A stretch of DNA of 64,000 nucleotides from the NCBI GenBank assembly GCA_023055425.1, contig JALGPY010000007.1, forward strand, positions 21,648,001-21,712,000, read 5' to 3'. The notes under the pieces are model-generated. The model searched no databases. It was not told the origin of the DNA and worked only from the letters and a program-made list of their open reading frames with translations. Positions 14,301 to 24,196 of the stretch are shown piece by piece. The position numbers and the translations under genes were made by a program. This stretch comes from Linanthus parryae. Lineage: Eukaryota > Streptophyta > Magnoliopsida > Ericales > Polemoniaceae. The stretch's first letter is position 1, and each line of letters begins with the position of its first letter.

Positions 14301-16555
14301 CTTCCATCAAGGAAATGGGTTTCTTTTGCCTATCTTCTGAAGTCTTGGAGCAGTCTTCAAGAGCTAAAAGATCAGTCACTTCCTCATTATACAGCTCTAG
14401 GAAGGTCACTTTCATACTATAGTCAGCATTCTGCGACTCAAGCGTATCAAAAATTTGCCGGACTGCTCTTGGAATAACACCAGCCTCTGCAGGCAATTCA
14501 CCACCCTGGGGACACAAAGCATAAAACCACGGGCCCTTGAGAGTAAAGTAATTTCAGTGGTTCATAAAAGCTCCATCTTGTCAGAGTACCATTTCTTACC
14601 TTATTTCTCATCCCTCCCTCCATTGTGTATGTCTTTCCCGTGCCTGTTTGTCCATATGCAAAGACCGTACAGTTAAAACCTTCAAGAACTTCATTTACGA
14701 TGGGAGCAATGGATTGATCGTATATTGAGCGTTGTTGTGCTTTGGGGCCAAATACCTGAGAGATTATACATGGATCATTAGTAAGATGCAGAAAAAGATA
14801 CCACATGTATGCCTATAGTTAGCGAAAGTTGTCATCACTTTAAGAAAGAAGCATACCTTATCGAAAGTGAAAGTTCTGTCAATTTGTTTACTAGCCAAGT
14901 TGACATTGACTTCTTTTCTTTGCTCATTACATGTGATTGCCTTTGGAACATTCAACCTTTGCTCGTCGTCACTAAGCGGCCTAAAAATTCAAAGACACTC
15001 GTCACAATTCTGAAAAAATAATATTCAACTTATGGCGAAGCCGACTCCTACTGTCCTACATAATTCATATACAGAAATGTAAGCAAACAAGTGCTCATAA
15101 GATATTTAGAACACGAGTACAAACTACAAACTATTAATAGGATTTCCAATATTTTCAAGCATACAGCTCAATAGAAGATGAAGATATCTACATAATACTA
15201 CTAAGCTGCTATGGGGAATAAGTTATCCCCAAAATGTGACATCTGAAATAGCTTATCCTCATCTACATAATAAGCTGTTGTGGAGAGTAAGTCATCCCAA
15301 AATATGACATATGAAATGGTTTGTGCTCTACTATTCAAGCTTAAAGATTTATCATATTTTTTTTTGTGGTCGTGCCCTCGGGCACGGGATATGCACTAGT
15401 ATCAAATAGCAAGGCATGGACGTGAGAGGTAACTGAGTAGCTATATCATGAAACTATACAAAAGGGGGAAGGCAATTAGGCAAATGAGCGCGATGCATCT
15501 ACAAATGGGATCACGTCATGTCAATCTGCCTCTTTCTATTACTTGTCAGACCACACTTACTGCCTAGCCACCGCATGCCTTGATTGAAGAGATTAGGGGG
15601 ATCCAACACTAGCAAAATGCATCAATTGGAAACACCCATCACCAAAATCAAGAAAATTTAGGGTTGGAACTCGTTTCATAAACATCATCCACATATACAA
15701 CCTAGCCATCACATGCCTTGAATCAAGAAATCAAGTACATCCAAATAGAGAAACACATCTTCATAAAACACCCATCACCAAAGTCCTCCCATCCAAAGCA
15801 ATAGGAGCTCATTTCACAGAAAATCGTCCCAATTCTCATAATTCAAGGAAAATTAGGGTTTTATAAACATCATACACATCCACAACCTAGCCATCACATG
15901 CCTTGAATCAAGAAATCAATGGAATCCAATAGAGAAACACATTTTCAAATTATGGCGAAGCCGCTTTCATATAAGGAATTGTAAGCCAAAAAGTGCTCAT
16001 AAAATATTTAGAACATGTGTACAAACTACAAACTAATAATATGAATTTCCAATATTTCAAGCATACAGCTCAATAGAAGATGAAGATAGATCAAATAGCA
16101 AGACATGGAATTGAGAGGTAATTTAGTAGCTTTATCATCAAATTATACAAAATGGGGAAGGAAATTAGAGGAACACATGCCTTGAATCAAGAAATCAAGT
16201 ACATCCAATAGAGAAACACATCTTCATATAACACCATCACCAAAGTCCTCCCATCCAAACCAATATGAGCTCATTTCACAGAACATCACCCCAATTCTCA
16301 GAAATCAGTGAAATTTAGGGTTTTTACCTTCAACTAAACCCAAAACAAACCAATGTATCAGAAAACTCACCTGCATCTGAGAAGAACCTGAACGTTCACC
16401 TCCCGCTCTCTGTCCTGCCGATTCGAGCTCGCATCGAAGAGCCTAGACTCTGCTCGCCGTCTCTCAGGCCTGGGAGTATAAAACGGCGACGGCGACGGAG
16501 CTATCCCTAACCCTAACCCTACTTTTCTCGAGTGATCTGGAGTCATCGACGCCAT
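5313..16555 (-). CDS. KIN5: Kinesin-5 (BimC/Eg5-type) motor, 23 coding exons
   Basis: Homotetrameric plus-end kinesins of this family cross-link and slide antiparallel microtubules in spindle and phragmoplast. Exons: 16555-16371, 14980-14857, 14755-14600, 14505-14168, 14084-13946, 12400-12303, 12215-12059, 11973-11904, 11831-11755, 11491-11438, 11338-11258, 11186-11075, 10961-10875, 8924-8749, 8673-8512, 8433-8326, 8235-8077, 7991-7908, 7824-7619, 6276-6175, 6077-5968, 5878-5727, 5486-5313. All junctions are GT-AG, phases agree, and the total of 3111 nt gives 1036 residues plus a TGA stop, usual for plant kinesin-5. The motor follows a Ser/Pro-rich N-terminus. Its P-loop GQTGTGKT is at about residues 138-145, switch I SSRSH at about 267-271 and switch II DLAGSE at about 300-305. 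A coiled-coil stalk and a tail ending TPFADVN follow. The start is the first ATG of exon 1, next to a GA-rich leader. Splice sites are inferred by eye from family conservation. Confidence 0.93.
6366..6523. repeat. Short direct duplication in kinesin intron 19
   Basis: The block GATCTACATTCTTCGCTGAC followed by CAACTACAAATCCTAG recurs about 108 bp downstream with small changes. It is intronic. The long plus-strand frame at 6772-7203 in the same intron has no family features and looks fortuitous. Confidence 0.6.
9720..9781. repeat. 24-bp tandem repeat in kinesin intron 13
   Basis: The 24-bp unit beginning AATAGTCACTTCTAAATATC is present two full times and once partially (from 9720, 9744 and 9768). 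Intron 13 (10874-8925, 1950 bp) otherwise shows no coding or mobile-element signature I can support. Confidence 0.85.
12401..13945 (-). other. Large kinesin intron 5, nothing further recognised
   Basis: A 1545-bp intron between the exon ending SGARE and the exon beginning [12 protein letters not shown]. No frame, terminal repeat or target duplication could be assigned in it. Confidence 0.6.
15025..16330. repeat. Duplicated blocks in kinesin intron 1
   Basis: Intron 1 (16370-14981) is made of repeated segments. Block R (TATGGCGAAGCCG onward to the GGGGAAGG region) occurs at about 15025-15480 and again at about 15945-16170. Block S (ACATGCCTTGAATCAAGAAA to a TTAGGGTTTT end) occurs at about 15710-15855 and 16174-16325, with a partial copy near 15896-15945. 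The first R copy is longer because it hosts the Helitron at 15187-15399. Such internal duplication points to unequal exchange in the intron after it had formed. Confidence 0.8.
15187..15399 (+). mobile_element. Non-autonomous Helitron, 213 bp
   Basis: Helitrons begin TC, end CTRR after a short hairpin and insert between A and T without target duplication. Here the element begins TCTACATAATACTACTAAGC after an A (15186). Near its end it has the perfect hairpin GTGCCCTCGGGCAC (15372-15385), then CTAG at 15396-15399 followed by T. The paralogous block at about 16085 reads straight through the site (GAAGATAGATCAAATAG), so the duplicated intron provides the empty site. It has no coding capacity. 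Confidence 0.87.
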
Positions 16556-16760
16556 CTCTGAGCTACAACGAGAAAGAAAATACTAAATCAGGACCAGAGA
16601 AACCCTAAAAACTTCAAATTTCTGCGAAATTTCAGTAGAAGTTCATACCGATTGAAGTTGTTTCTCGGATGAAGATCGAAGCTTTGTGGTAGGCTTCACT
16701 CTGTAATTTGAATTGAGAGAGAGAGAGAGAGAGAGAGGTGTGGTTGTGTTTTAACGGCTA
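16556..16760 (-). promoter_or_regulatory. Kinesin-5 5' leader with candidate UTR intron and GA tract
   Basis: Upstream of the kinesin ATG, a GTATGA donor at 16648 and a TTGTAG acceptor ending at 16563 would remove an 86-nt leader intron and leave a few bases before the ATG. A GA/CT dinucleotide tract at about 16715-16737 lies further upstream, as is common in plant 5' leaders. The transcription start cannot be placed from sequence alone. Confidence 0.45.
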
Positions 16761-17025
16761 TGGTGAGTATTTGAAAGAGAGTCCACTTTTTTGAAAAATA
16801 CAGTGGAAGCCCCACCTGCGTTGAAAAGGAGATGAATTATAGGACGAGGAGCGTATTGCAGGAGAGGTGTGTCTTTTGGGGCTACAAAGGCAATTTTTCT
16901 ACAATAGTTTGATTGAAAGACACTTTCCACCCCTTTTAGTTTTGAAAAACTACACTTTCAGCCGTTTAGTGTGCCAACTTGAGAAAACGGACACCCCTTA
17001 TTGTGAATTTGTGACTATAGTCTTA
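16761..17025. other. Kinesin upstream region, nothing further recognised
   Basis: Contains the distal kinesin promoter area on the minus strand. No assigned element. It ends at the TTA target duplication of the next MITE. Confidence 0.4.
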
Positions 17026-17573
17026 GAGCATTTTCAAGAGATGGCCTATAAGTTGTCTTTGGCACAAATTTAGGTCAGCTTTGCTCAAAAACCAGCTCCA
17101 ACAGCTGGTGCAAAATCTGGCATAAATTTAAGTCAGGCCTATAATTGAACCAGTTCTGGCCTAAACTGAGGACAATTTGAAGCTTAAAAAATAAAAAACT
17201 CTGATTTATTATTCTGCTCCTCCTCTGATCCTCCTCCTAATCATCCACTGCTCCTCAAACGTTCGTATGCACCGTTGCAAGGGTAAATTAATAATTCTTG
17301 TCAACAATCGAAGTGAAAATAAAAAAAAAAATTAAAAAACTTACGTTAATATCACTTCAATAGTATAATTAATTCGATATTAATTTAATAAAATGTGATA
17401 ATTATTAAATATAATAACATAATTATTTAATAATAAAAATTAAAAAATAATAAAATAATGCTGGTGGCCTATATTTAGGCCAGCTGCTGGAGCAGCAACT
17501 CAAAAAGTGCAGGTGTAAAATTTAGGACAGGTACAAATATAGTCCAAGGACAATTCAACTGTTGGAGATGCTC
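17026..17573. mobile_element. PIF/Harbinger-type MITE
   Basis: Inverted ends GAGCATTTTCAAGAGA and GAGCATCTCCAACAGTT are flanked by TTA on both sides (17023-17025 and 17574-17576). The 3-bp TTA duplication and the GAGCATCTCCAAC terminus are typical of plant Tourist-like and related MITEs. The 548-bp interior is AT-rich and non-coding. Internal words of the GCCTAAATTTAG type are repeated in both arms. Confidence 0.78.
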
Positions 17574-17583
17574 TTACCACCCA

Positions 17584-17587
<4 letters not shown>

Positions 17588-17620
<33 letters not shown>
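17588..17620. repeat. (AT)n microsatellite
   Basis: About 16 uninterrupted AT units immediately downstream of the PIF-type MITE. Confidence 0.9.
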
Positions 17621-17622
<2 letters not shown>

Positions 17623-17659
17623 CACGTCACATTTCATTTGCAGCTTGTCAAATATATTA

Positions 17660-17702
17660 CATGTGAGGTGGTAGTACACGAGGGCACGGGTCACCAATAC
17701 TA
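17660..17702 (+). mobile_element. Degenerate Helitron-like 3' end
   Basis: GGTGGTAGTACACGAGGGCA followed by CGGGTCACC resembles the 3' ends at 15362-15399 and 36781-36814. The hairpin is imperfect and the terminal CTAG is replaced by CTAT. No matching 5' end was found. Low confidence. Confidence 0.3.
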
Positions 17703-18329
17703 TATGCTATTATAAAAAGGCTTTTAGGGTTTGGCTTAGGGATTGCTACGTGGAATTGTCGATTAATAAATATAAATTGCGTCACAAGTTGGCATTGGAT
17801 GGAAAATTGAAATCACACATGCAGGTTGGCAATGAAATTAAAAAGTTGGCGCCAAATCAAGTTAAAAATATATTTAAACTGTATGCTAAAAAGATATTCA
17901 TAAGGTGCATCATGAATTTCCCTAATTAAAATTAAGAAATTGAAGCTTCGGAAGTTCCCATGTAAAGATATAAATGGTTGATTTTTGTAGTTTTCAAAAT
18001 GATATTCGAGAAACCAATTATTTAGTATAGTTTTTGTTGAATAATGGGTCAACAATACATAGTATTGATAAGGTATGATTGTAAATAGAAATTGTTGATT
18101 TACTATTTAAAGTTTTTAAAATGATAATTCAAAAAATCAATGTTTTGTCTTGAAAATCATAATAGAAGTTTTTTTATAGTTTTGTAAGTTTAACATAATT
18201 CCGACGTCTCCAGAGCTAGCTAGTGCGGCGACAGTTTTGCTTCCCTCCGATTGCGCAACCACCGTAGATCAGTACGAATAGTAACAGGGCGTCTTCGCGA
18301 CAATCTCACGTGCCATACATTGGGGACAT

Positions 18330-18537
18330 GGCTCCTTTGAAGTCAGGCGATGACGAAGAGATTACGGTCTATAAAGATGATTACTGCCTTGCCGATACGG
18401 GAGGTTTTACCCACTGCATGATTGGCTCTTTTTTTACGAAGGATTGAATCAATACCTGGGCAACAAAACTATTATTCAAAAAACTTCTGACAGGGGGTGG
18501 TCAAGTAAGTATCTTCGAAACAAGTCTCAACCTCTTC
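18330..18537 (+). pseudogene. LINE ORF1, N-terminal part
   Basis: Starts near an ATG at 18330 with an acidic N-terminus, then a conserved-looking stretch including CMIGSFFTK. The frame breaks and is cut off by the chromovirus insertion at 18538. It continues at 30804 with the core of DUF4283, the nucleic-acid-binding N-terminal domain common to plant LINE ORF1 proteins. Confidence 0.6.
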
Positions 18538-18980
18538 TGAAATACCCCGTTTTGTGACTATGGGTATTTTGTAATATTATTATAAGTGTTGGGGAGTTAA
18601 TTTAATTGTTGAGAGTTAATTATAATTGTTACGAGAGTTTGGGGGATCTTTGTGACTTTAATCCAAGAGTTTTAGTTTCTTTTACTTGAGTTTGGGGGAG
18701 GTAGTTGTCTTTTGGCAAAAATAAAGGGGGGAAAAGTGTCTTTGACCAAATTTTTCTTCCTACGTAAAGTTTCCTAATTCAAGAGAGTTTCCTTCCTTAT
18801 AAAGTTGATTTTTTTCCAACTCTCATAAAACCCTCAATCTCCTTATTTCTCTCTATCTCTCTCACGTCTCTCCCTCTCTCCCCCGACCCTCTCTCTCTCA
18901 CTCTCTCGGCTCCCTCTCTTTCTTCCCCGACGGCAACAACCAGCGCCACCGCCGTCGTCTCTCTCTCTTCCTCCGATCAG
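18538..18980 (+). repeat. Truncated, chimeric 5' LTR of the chromovirus
   Basis: Aligns with 28518-28977 with only scattered substitutions and a roughly 15-bp indel near the TTAGTTTC words. Homology stops at the word CCGATCAGGTA. The remaining 1.8 kb of the LTR, present at the 3' end, is absent and replaced by unrelated DNA that includes the acidic open frame. Confidence 0.85.
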
Positions 18981-20480
18981 GTACCGTAATCTAGCTTTTC
19001 AGGCATATTGTAAGGTGGAAGCACTTCCTACAGGACCTATGTTTGGAGACATTATAGCAAAGTATAGTGATCTCATGGACAATTTCAACAGAATGAACTC
19101 TAGGGACTATCTCTACCAAGGAGAATGGACGGTGAGCGTCGATTTCATATGCAAGTTGTTGATGGAGGTTCACATGAAGTGGCAAGGCTATACGGTTATT
19201 AAAGTGAATCATATTGAAGCCAAGGAGGTGATAGTTATAGACTCTAGTAATGACGAAGAGGTGATCATTATAGGATCTAGTGACGATGAGGAGGTCGAAG
19301 AGGATCCAATGGAAGATGTCGATGAATACCCCGAGATTGAGGAAGATCCCATGGAGTATGAAGAGAGTGAAGAAGACTCGAGTGAAGGTGAAGAGCACGA
19401 GTATGATGTCGATGAAGAGGAGGAGTTGGATGAAAGCGATGAGGACGAGGATTAAGCTTGTTAGAATTCTTTAGATTTCCTAGACTTGATGCATTTTGAG
19501 TTTTATTATTGGTTTGAATAAGTCTATGATGCCAAGCAATACTTTGAAGTTTTTAGAACGATTTTGAATAGTCACTTTTGGCCTAGAGTTAAATTTTTAG
19601 CGTTTTACTTTAGGATGACGAATAATGTTTATGCTTTGAGGACCCGATTTGGGAGTTTAATAAATTTAGTTCTGATTTTGGAGTATGATCTGATGAATTA
19701 AGGTTATTTTGTGTTTTGTTATCATTGATTAAGTGCATAGAAAGTGTTCATGGGGTTAGAACGCAAAAACTTTGATTTTTGGTGTTGTTGATTCTGCGCC
19801 GCAGTGAAATTTTGTTGTAGCAGACGTATTCACTTTTGGATCTATTTTTCCCTGAATTTTTCCCAGAAAGTAGACATACCCAGGTACCTCCTATAAAAAT
19901 TTCAGCCCTATATGAGTTTTGGAGACTTAGCTACGAATTTTCAAAGTTGGTGGTTCAGTAGCAGAATTGCAAAGTGACTAGCTGTAGCATTTTTGATGTT
20001 TACCTATCTTCTGGATCTTGTTTGATCTCAATTTTTTTATGGCAGCTAGTAGACACGTTTGGCTAACTCTGGGAGAAAGACTAGCTCATTTTGAGAATTT
20101 TAAAGTCAGTTTAAAGCTTTTCGAAATCAAAGTTTCTGTTCTGGTGGTCTGTGACAGCAGCTGTAGTATTTCCTATGTATCTTGAGTTCTACTATTGATT
20201 TTGAGTTTATTCTTATTTATTATGAAAGTAGACTCAGATTGGTTGTGGCACACCAAAATTCATAATTTTTGGTTGTCTGATTGATCTCTTTCCAAATTTT
20301 TGAAGAAGATGAAAAGTTGAGACGTGATCAGCCTATGTGGAAATGCATGTGTAATTGACGTAAATGATGATCAATTGTGTGACATTACTTGTTTAATTGT
20401 GCACTACATGCCATATATGCGTGATTACTTGTACTTATTGGTACTTTATAAGTAATACAATAGGCTATAGTGTACGGATT
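18981..20480 (+). other. Non-LTR leader of the chromovirus between LTR fragment and gag
   Basis: About 1.5 kb that does not match the 3' LTR. It contains the acidic frame at 19039-19455, then about 1 kb of AT-rich sequence with phrases such as ATTTCAGCCCTATATGAG that resemble 5' leaders or LTR interiors of large plant gypsy elements. No primer-binding site similar to TGGTATCAGAGC was seen. It was probably acquired by template switching or recombination. Confidence 0.5.
19039..19455 (+). CDS. Highly acidic unknown protein inside the chromovirus leader
   Basis: 138 codons from the ATG at 19039 to a TAA (the frame stays open upstream to a GTG at 19015). The first 65 residues are mixed and look folded. 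The rest is dominated by Asp and Glu with EEDPME and SSDDEE-type repeats, ending DESDEDED. I recognise no family. Acidic frames of this look are often annotated beside plant gypsy elements, so it may be an accessory element gene or a captured host fragment. It is uninterrupted although the neighbouring gag-pol frame is full of stops. No TATA box or splice structure was confirmed. Confidence 0.4.
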   Translation: MFGDIIAKYSDLMDNFNRMNSRDYLYQGEWTVSVDFICKLLMEVHMKWQGYTVIKVNHIEAKEVIVIDSSNDEEVIIIGSSDDEEVEEDPMEDVDEYPEIEEDPMEYEESEEDSSEGEEHEYDVDEEEELDESDEDED

Positions 20481-20542
20481 ATGATTGATAGACCACATCA
20501 ATACTACACCAGGAGAAATCGCCAAGTACCAATGGCAGCACC

Positions 20543-20580
<38 letters not shown>

Positions 20581-21500
20581 TCGAGCAATTCTTTGTTCAA
20601 TTTGCTCAAATGGCCCAGAACGTGAACCAGGGAGAACCGAATGCAGCTAACTGGGCGAAGAAAGTGGCGGACATGAAGCCTGGGAACTTTTCAGGCAATG
20701 AGGATCCTGTTGAGCTCGAGAACTGGATCGATGAGATGGATAAGATTCTTGAGTTGGTTGAGTGCCCCGAGAACCGCAAGGTTGTTTGAGCGGCATTCTA
20801 CCTGAATAATGAAGCTAATATATGGTGGAGGAGCATGCGTTAGAACTTTTTGGCTCAACCCATTTTCAATTGGGAAGCTCTTCAGACTGCACTTCGCACT
20901 CGCTTTTATCCGAACCATGTCCAGGATCAAAAGTACATAGACTTCGTGAATCTGACGCAGGGAAACGGTTCTGTGACCGATTACTTTAAGAAGTTCATGG
21001 AACTATCTCAATTCGCAGGTCGGCTGATGCCTGATGAGGCGACCAAAGTTAGGAAGTTCATGTCTGGACTCGAACTTCATCTGTAGAAAGACTTGATGTG
21101 CAGAACGTATGATACTCTTCAGGAGGCATATGATAGGGCTGCAGCTGTTTGGCTCATTCAAGAGGCGCAAGATGAGAAGCGTGGAAAGCGCACGATTGAG
21201 AACGCTTGGGGTTTTGGCAACAATCAAAGTAGGATCAACCAAGGTAGTCAGGACAAGAGGTTTAAGCCCAACCATGGAGGAAGTAACCAGGGTCAGTACT
21301 GTGGTAACAAGCAGAATAATGGAGATGATCAACCTCGCCGTTATATCTGGAAGAGGTGTCAACAGAATCATCCAGGAAAGGACTGTCAAGGAAACCCTAT
21401 CACTTGCTACCACTGTGGCAAGAAGGGTCATCGTTCGTTTGAGTGCCGATCGAAACCAAATGGAAATAAACAAGGAAACCAAGGAGGCAATTACCAAGGG
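20481..21500 (+). pseudogene. gag: gag: capsid and CCHC zinc knuckle
   Basis: Starts at ATG 20481 or the later ATG near 20530, with a poly-Asn run encoded by AAC repeats near the N-terminus. A retrotransposon capsid region with WW and FYPNH-like motifs follows, then a zinc knuckle CX2CX4HX4C at 21405-21446. Gag packages element RNA into particles. Three premature stops interrupt it. Confidence 0.85.
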
Positions 21501-21789
21501 AATCGACAGTTCAACAACAAAAATCAGGGCGGAAACCGGAACTATGGGAACTACAACAACCAGAATAATGAAAGCAACAATTATGGCAGGCAGCAAGTGA
21601 ATAACCAGGTTAATGGGAGGAACAATGGAGTCCAGAATAGGAACGGAAACACCAATGCTACGGCCAATGCCAACAACAACAATGGGACTGGTACGGCAGG
21701 AACCGCAACACAGAACAGGAATGTTGCAAGGATCGCTGTCATGAGCAGGACTGAAGCGGAAGTAGCAAATGGAGTAGCCACTGGTACAT

Positions 21790-22100
21790 TTCTTGTCCAT
21801 GATCAACCAGCATTTACTCTATTTGATTCCGGAGCATCGTATTCATTTATTTCATCATCATTTGTGGAAAAGTTGAGTCTCAATTAGCCGTCTAGAATAT
21901 CCATCCCTGTAGCTACCCCAACCGGTCACGTAACAGTATGTGACACCATTTTTCAAGGAGTAGAAGTTAAGATTTTGGCTAGTACCTTACCAGCCAACCT
22001 GATACAGTTTGATCTTGGAGGAATAGATGTGATATTGGGAATGGATTGGCTGGGTAAATATCGAGCAGTTATAGACTGCCACGATCAGAAAATAAGGCTC
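21790..22100 (+). pseudogene. Aspartic protease domain relic
   Basis: A DSGA active-site motif near 21825-21840 is followed after about 200 bp by the hydrophobic GMDWL segment typical of gypsy proteases. This domain would cleave the Gag-Pol polyprotein. A TAG at 21885-21887 cuts the frame shortly after the active site. Confidence 0.8.
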
Positions 22101-22329
22101 AAAGGTCCAAAAGGAGAAAATGTTTCTTACCGTGGTATCACAAAGGAACCATGTATCCGACTAGTGTCAGCTTTGACCATAGTCAACCAAGTGAAGAAGG
22201 GGAATAGTGCTTATTTGTGTTATGTTCAAAAAATGTCTAATAAGGAGAACGTGCTAGAAGAGATACCAATAGTCAAAGACTTTCCCGATGTGTTCCCGGA
22301 TGAGATTCCAGGAATGCCACCTAGAAGGG

Positions 22330-22900
22330 AGATTGAATTCACTATGGACTTAGCACCTGGAACAGCTCCAATCTCAAAGGCACCGTATAGAATGGCCCCA
22401 GTAGAGTTGAAAGAACTAAAGGACCAGTTTCAAGAGCTACTTCAAAAGGGTTACATAAGGCCGAGTGTTTCCCCTTGGGGAGCACCGGTATTGTTTGTGA
22501 AGAAGAAAGACGGAAGCTTGAGGTTGTGCATTGACTATAGAGAGTTGAATAGCGCAACGATCAAGAACAAATACCCTTTACCCCGAATTAACGACTTGTT
22601 CGATCGGTTGCAAGGGACGAGTGTTTTCTCAAAGATAGACTTGAGATCAGGGTATCACCAGCTTTGGGTAATCGAGAAGGACATCCCGAAGACAGCCTTT
22701 AGAACGAGGTATGGACATTGCGAGTTTACAGTTATGCCTTTTGGGTTAACTAATGCTCCTGCAGTATTTATGGATCTAATGAATCGTGTTATGAGGAAGT
22801 TTCTGGATCGTTTCTTGGTCGTCTTTATTAATGACATCCTTGTTTATTCAAAGAGCGAGGAAGAGCACAAAGAACATCCCAGAGAAGTGTTTGGAACTTT
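22330..22900 (+). pseudogene. Reverse transcriptase domain with mutated catalytic Asp
   Basis: Canonical gypsy RT blocks are in order: a [15 protein letters not shown] block, a [10 protein letters not shown] block and the MPFGLTNAP block. The YxDD-type box reads FIND instead of FIDD: codon AAT at 22830-22832 encodes Asn where the first catalytic Asp is expected. That change alone would abolish polymerisation. A frame shift follows near 23083. Confidence 0.88.
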
Positions 22901-23129
22901 GAGACATGAGAAGTTGTATGCTAAACTCTCGAAGTGTGAGTTTTGGTTAAAGCATGTTCCATTTTTAGGCCACATAATCTCAAAGGAAGGAATATTCGTG
23001 GATCCAGGAAAGATTTCAGCAGTTAAAGATTGGCCAACTCCGAAGAATGTGTCCGAAGTAAGAAGTTCTCTGGGATTAGCAATATTACAGGCGTTTTGTA
23101 AAAGATTTCTCGAAGATAGCTAGACCGCT

Positions 23130-23640
23130 GACTACACTAACCAAGAAGACGGTAAAGTATCGGTGGAGCGAAGATTTTGAAGAAGCATTCCAGACATTGA
23201 AGGAAAAGTTGACTACAACACTTGTGTTAGCTTTACCCAATGATTCTGGCGAGTTTGACGTTTACAGTGACGCGTCGAAGAAGGGTTTAGGATGCGTGCT
23301 TATGCCAGAAAGGAGGGTTATTGCATATGCTTCAAGACAACTGAAAGTTCATGAAGAGAATTATGCTACGCATGATTTAGAGCTTGCAACAATAGTTTTC
23401 GCACTGAAAATATGGAGACATCACCTATATGGATCAGTGTGTAGATTGTATACTTACCACAGTATGTCTCAAGTACATCTTCACGCAGAAAGAGCTAAAT
23501 AACAGGCAAAGACGTTGGTTAGAAGTCATAAAGGATTATGACTTGCGTATCCAATACCACGAAGGGAAGGCAAACGTATAAGCCGATGCGTTAAGCCAAA
23601 AATCGAGCCATACTTTAGATACTATGTTAGTTTTGCCAGA
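23130..23640 (+). pseudogene. RNase H domain relic
   Basis: Contains the DVYSDAS first-Asp motif (near 23258-23280) and the YASRQL and HDLELA blocks of gypsy RNase H, read in the +1 frame relative to RT. A second frame shift lies near 23465, followed by a stop near 23578. Confidence 0.82.
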
Positions 23641-23680
23641 TCGGCTATGCCGATAGTTCCGAAAGCTCGAGATTGAAGTA

Positions 23681-24196
23681 ATGGAGAAAGGTGGAGTAAA
23701 GAATATCCTTGGGAATATGTTAGTTGTGCCAAATGTCTTAGAAGAAATAAGGAGTAACCAGCCAGGAGATGTGAGGCTGGAAAGGATAAGGAGGAAGATT
23801 GCAGAAGGTCAAGCAAATGACTTTAAGATCCCCGAAGATGGAAGTATCCGCTACAAAGGGAGATGGTGTGTACCACATAAGTGTACGGAAACCAATGAGA
23901 AGCTTATGCGTGAAGCGCACAACACACCCTACTTTGTACATCCAGGGGGTGACAAGCTCTATAAAGATCTAAAGAAGACATTTTGATGGCCCAACATGAA
24001 AAGGGAAGTAGTAGAATTTGTGGCAAAATGTCTAACTTGTCAAAAGGTGAATTTTGAACATAAGAGAATGGGAGGCTTAGTTCAACAATTGGACGTGCCA
24101 GTTTGGAAGTGGGATTCAATTTCGATGGATTTTGTGACTGCTTTACCGACATCGAAGAATGGACTGAATCAAATTTGGGTCGTAGTTGACAGATTG
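23681..24196 (+). pseudogene. Integrase N-terminal half, before the nested insertion
   Basis: Carries the HHCC zinc-binding set (His near 23917 and 23940, Cys pair in CLTCQ near 24032) and the first catalytic Asp in the SMDFV motif. The frame stops at TGA 23984-23986 and is then split exactly at the GATTG target (24192-24196). Confidence 0.85.

Noticed and set aside
21003..21806. 267-codon minus-strand frame opposite gag
   Set aside because: It is the antisense shadow of the Asn/Gly-rich gag tail. Hydrophobic Val/Ile/Leu bias is expected from that composition.
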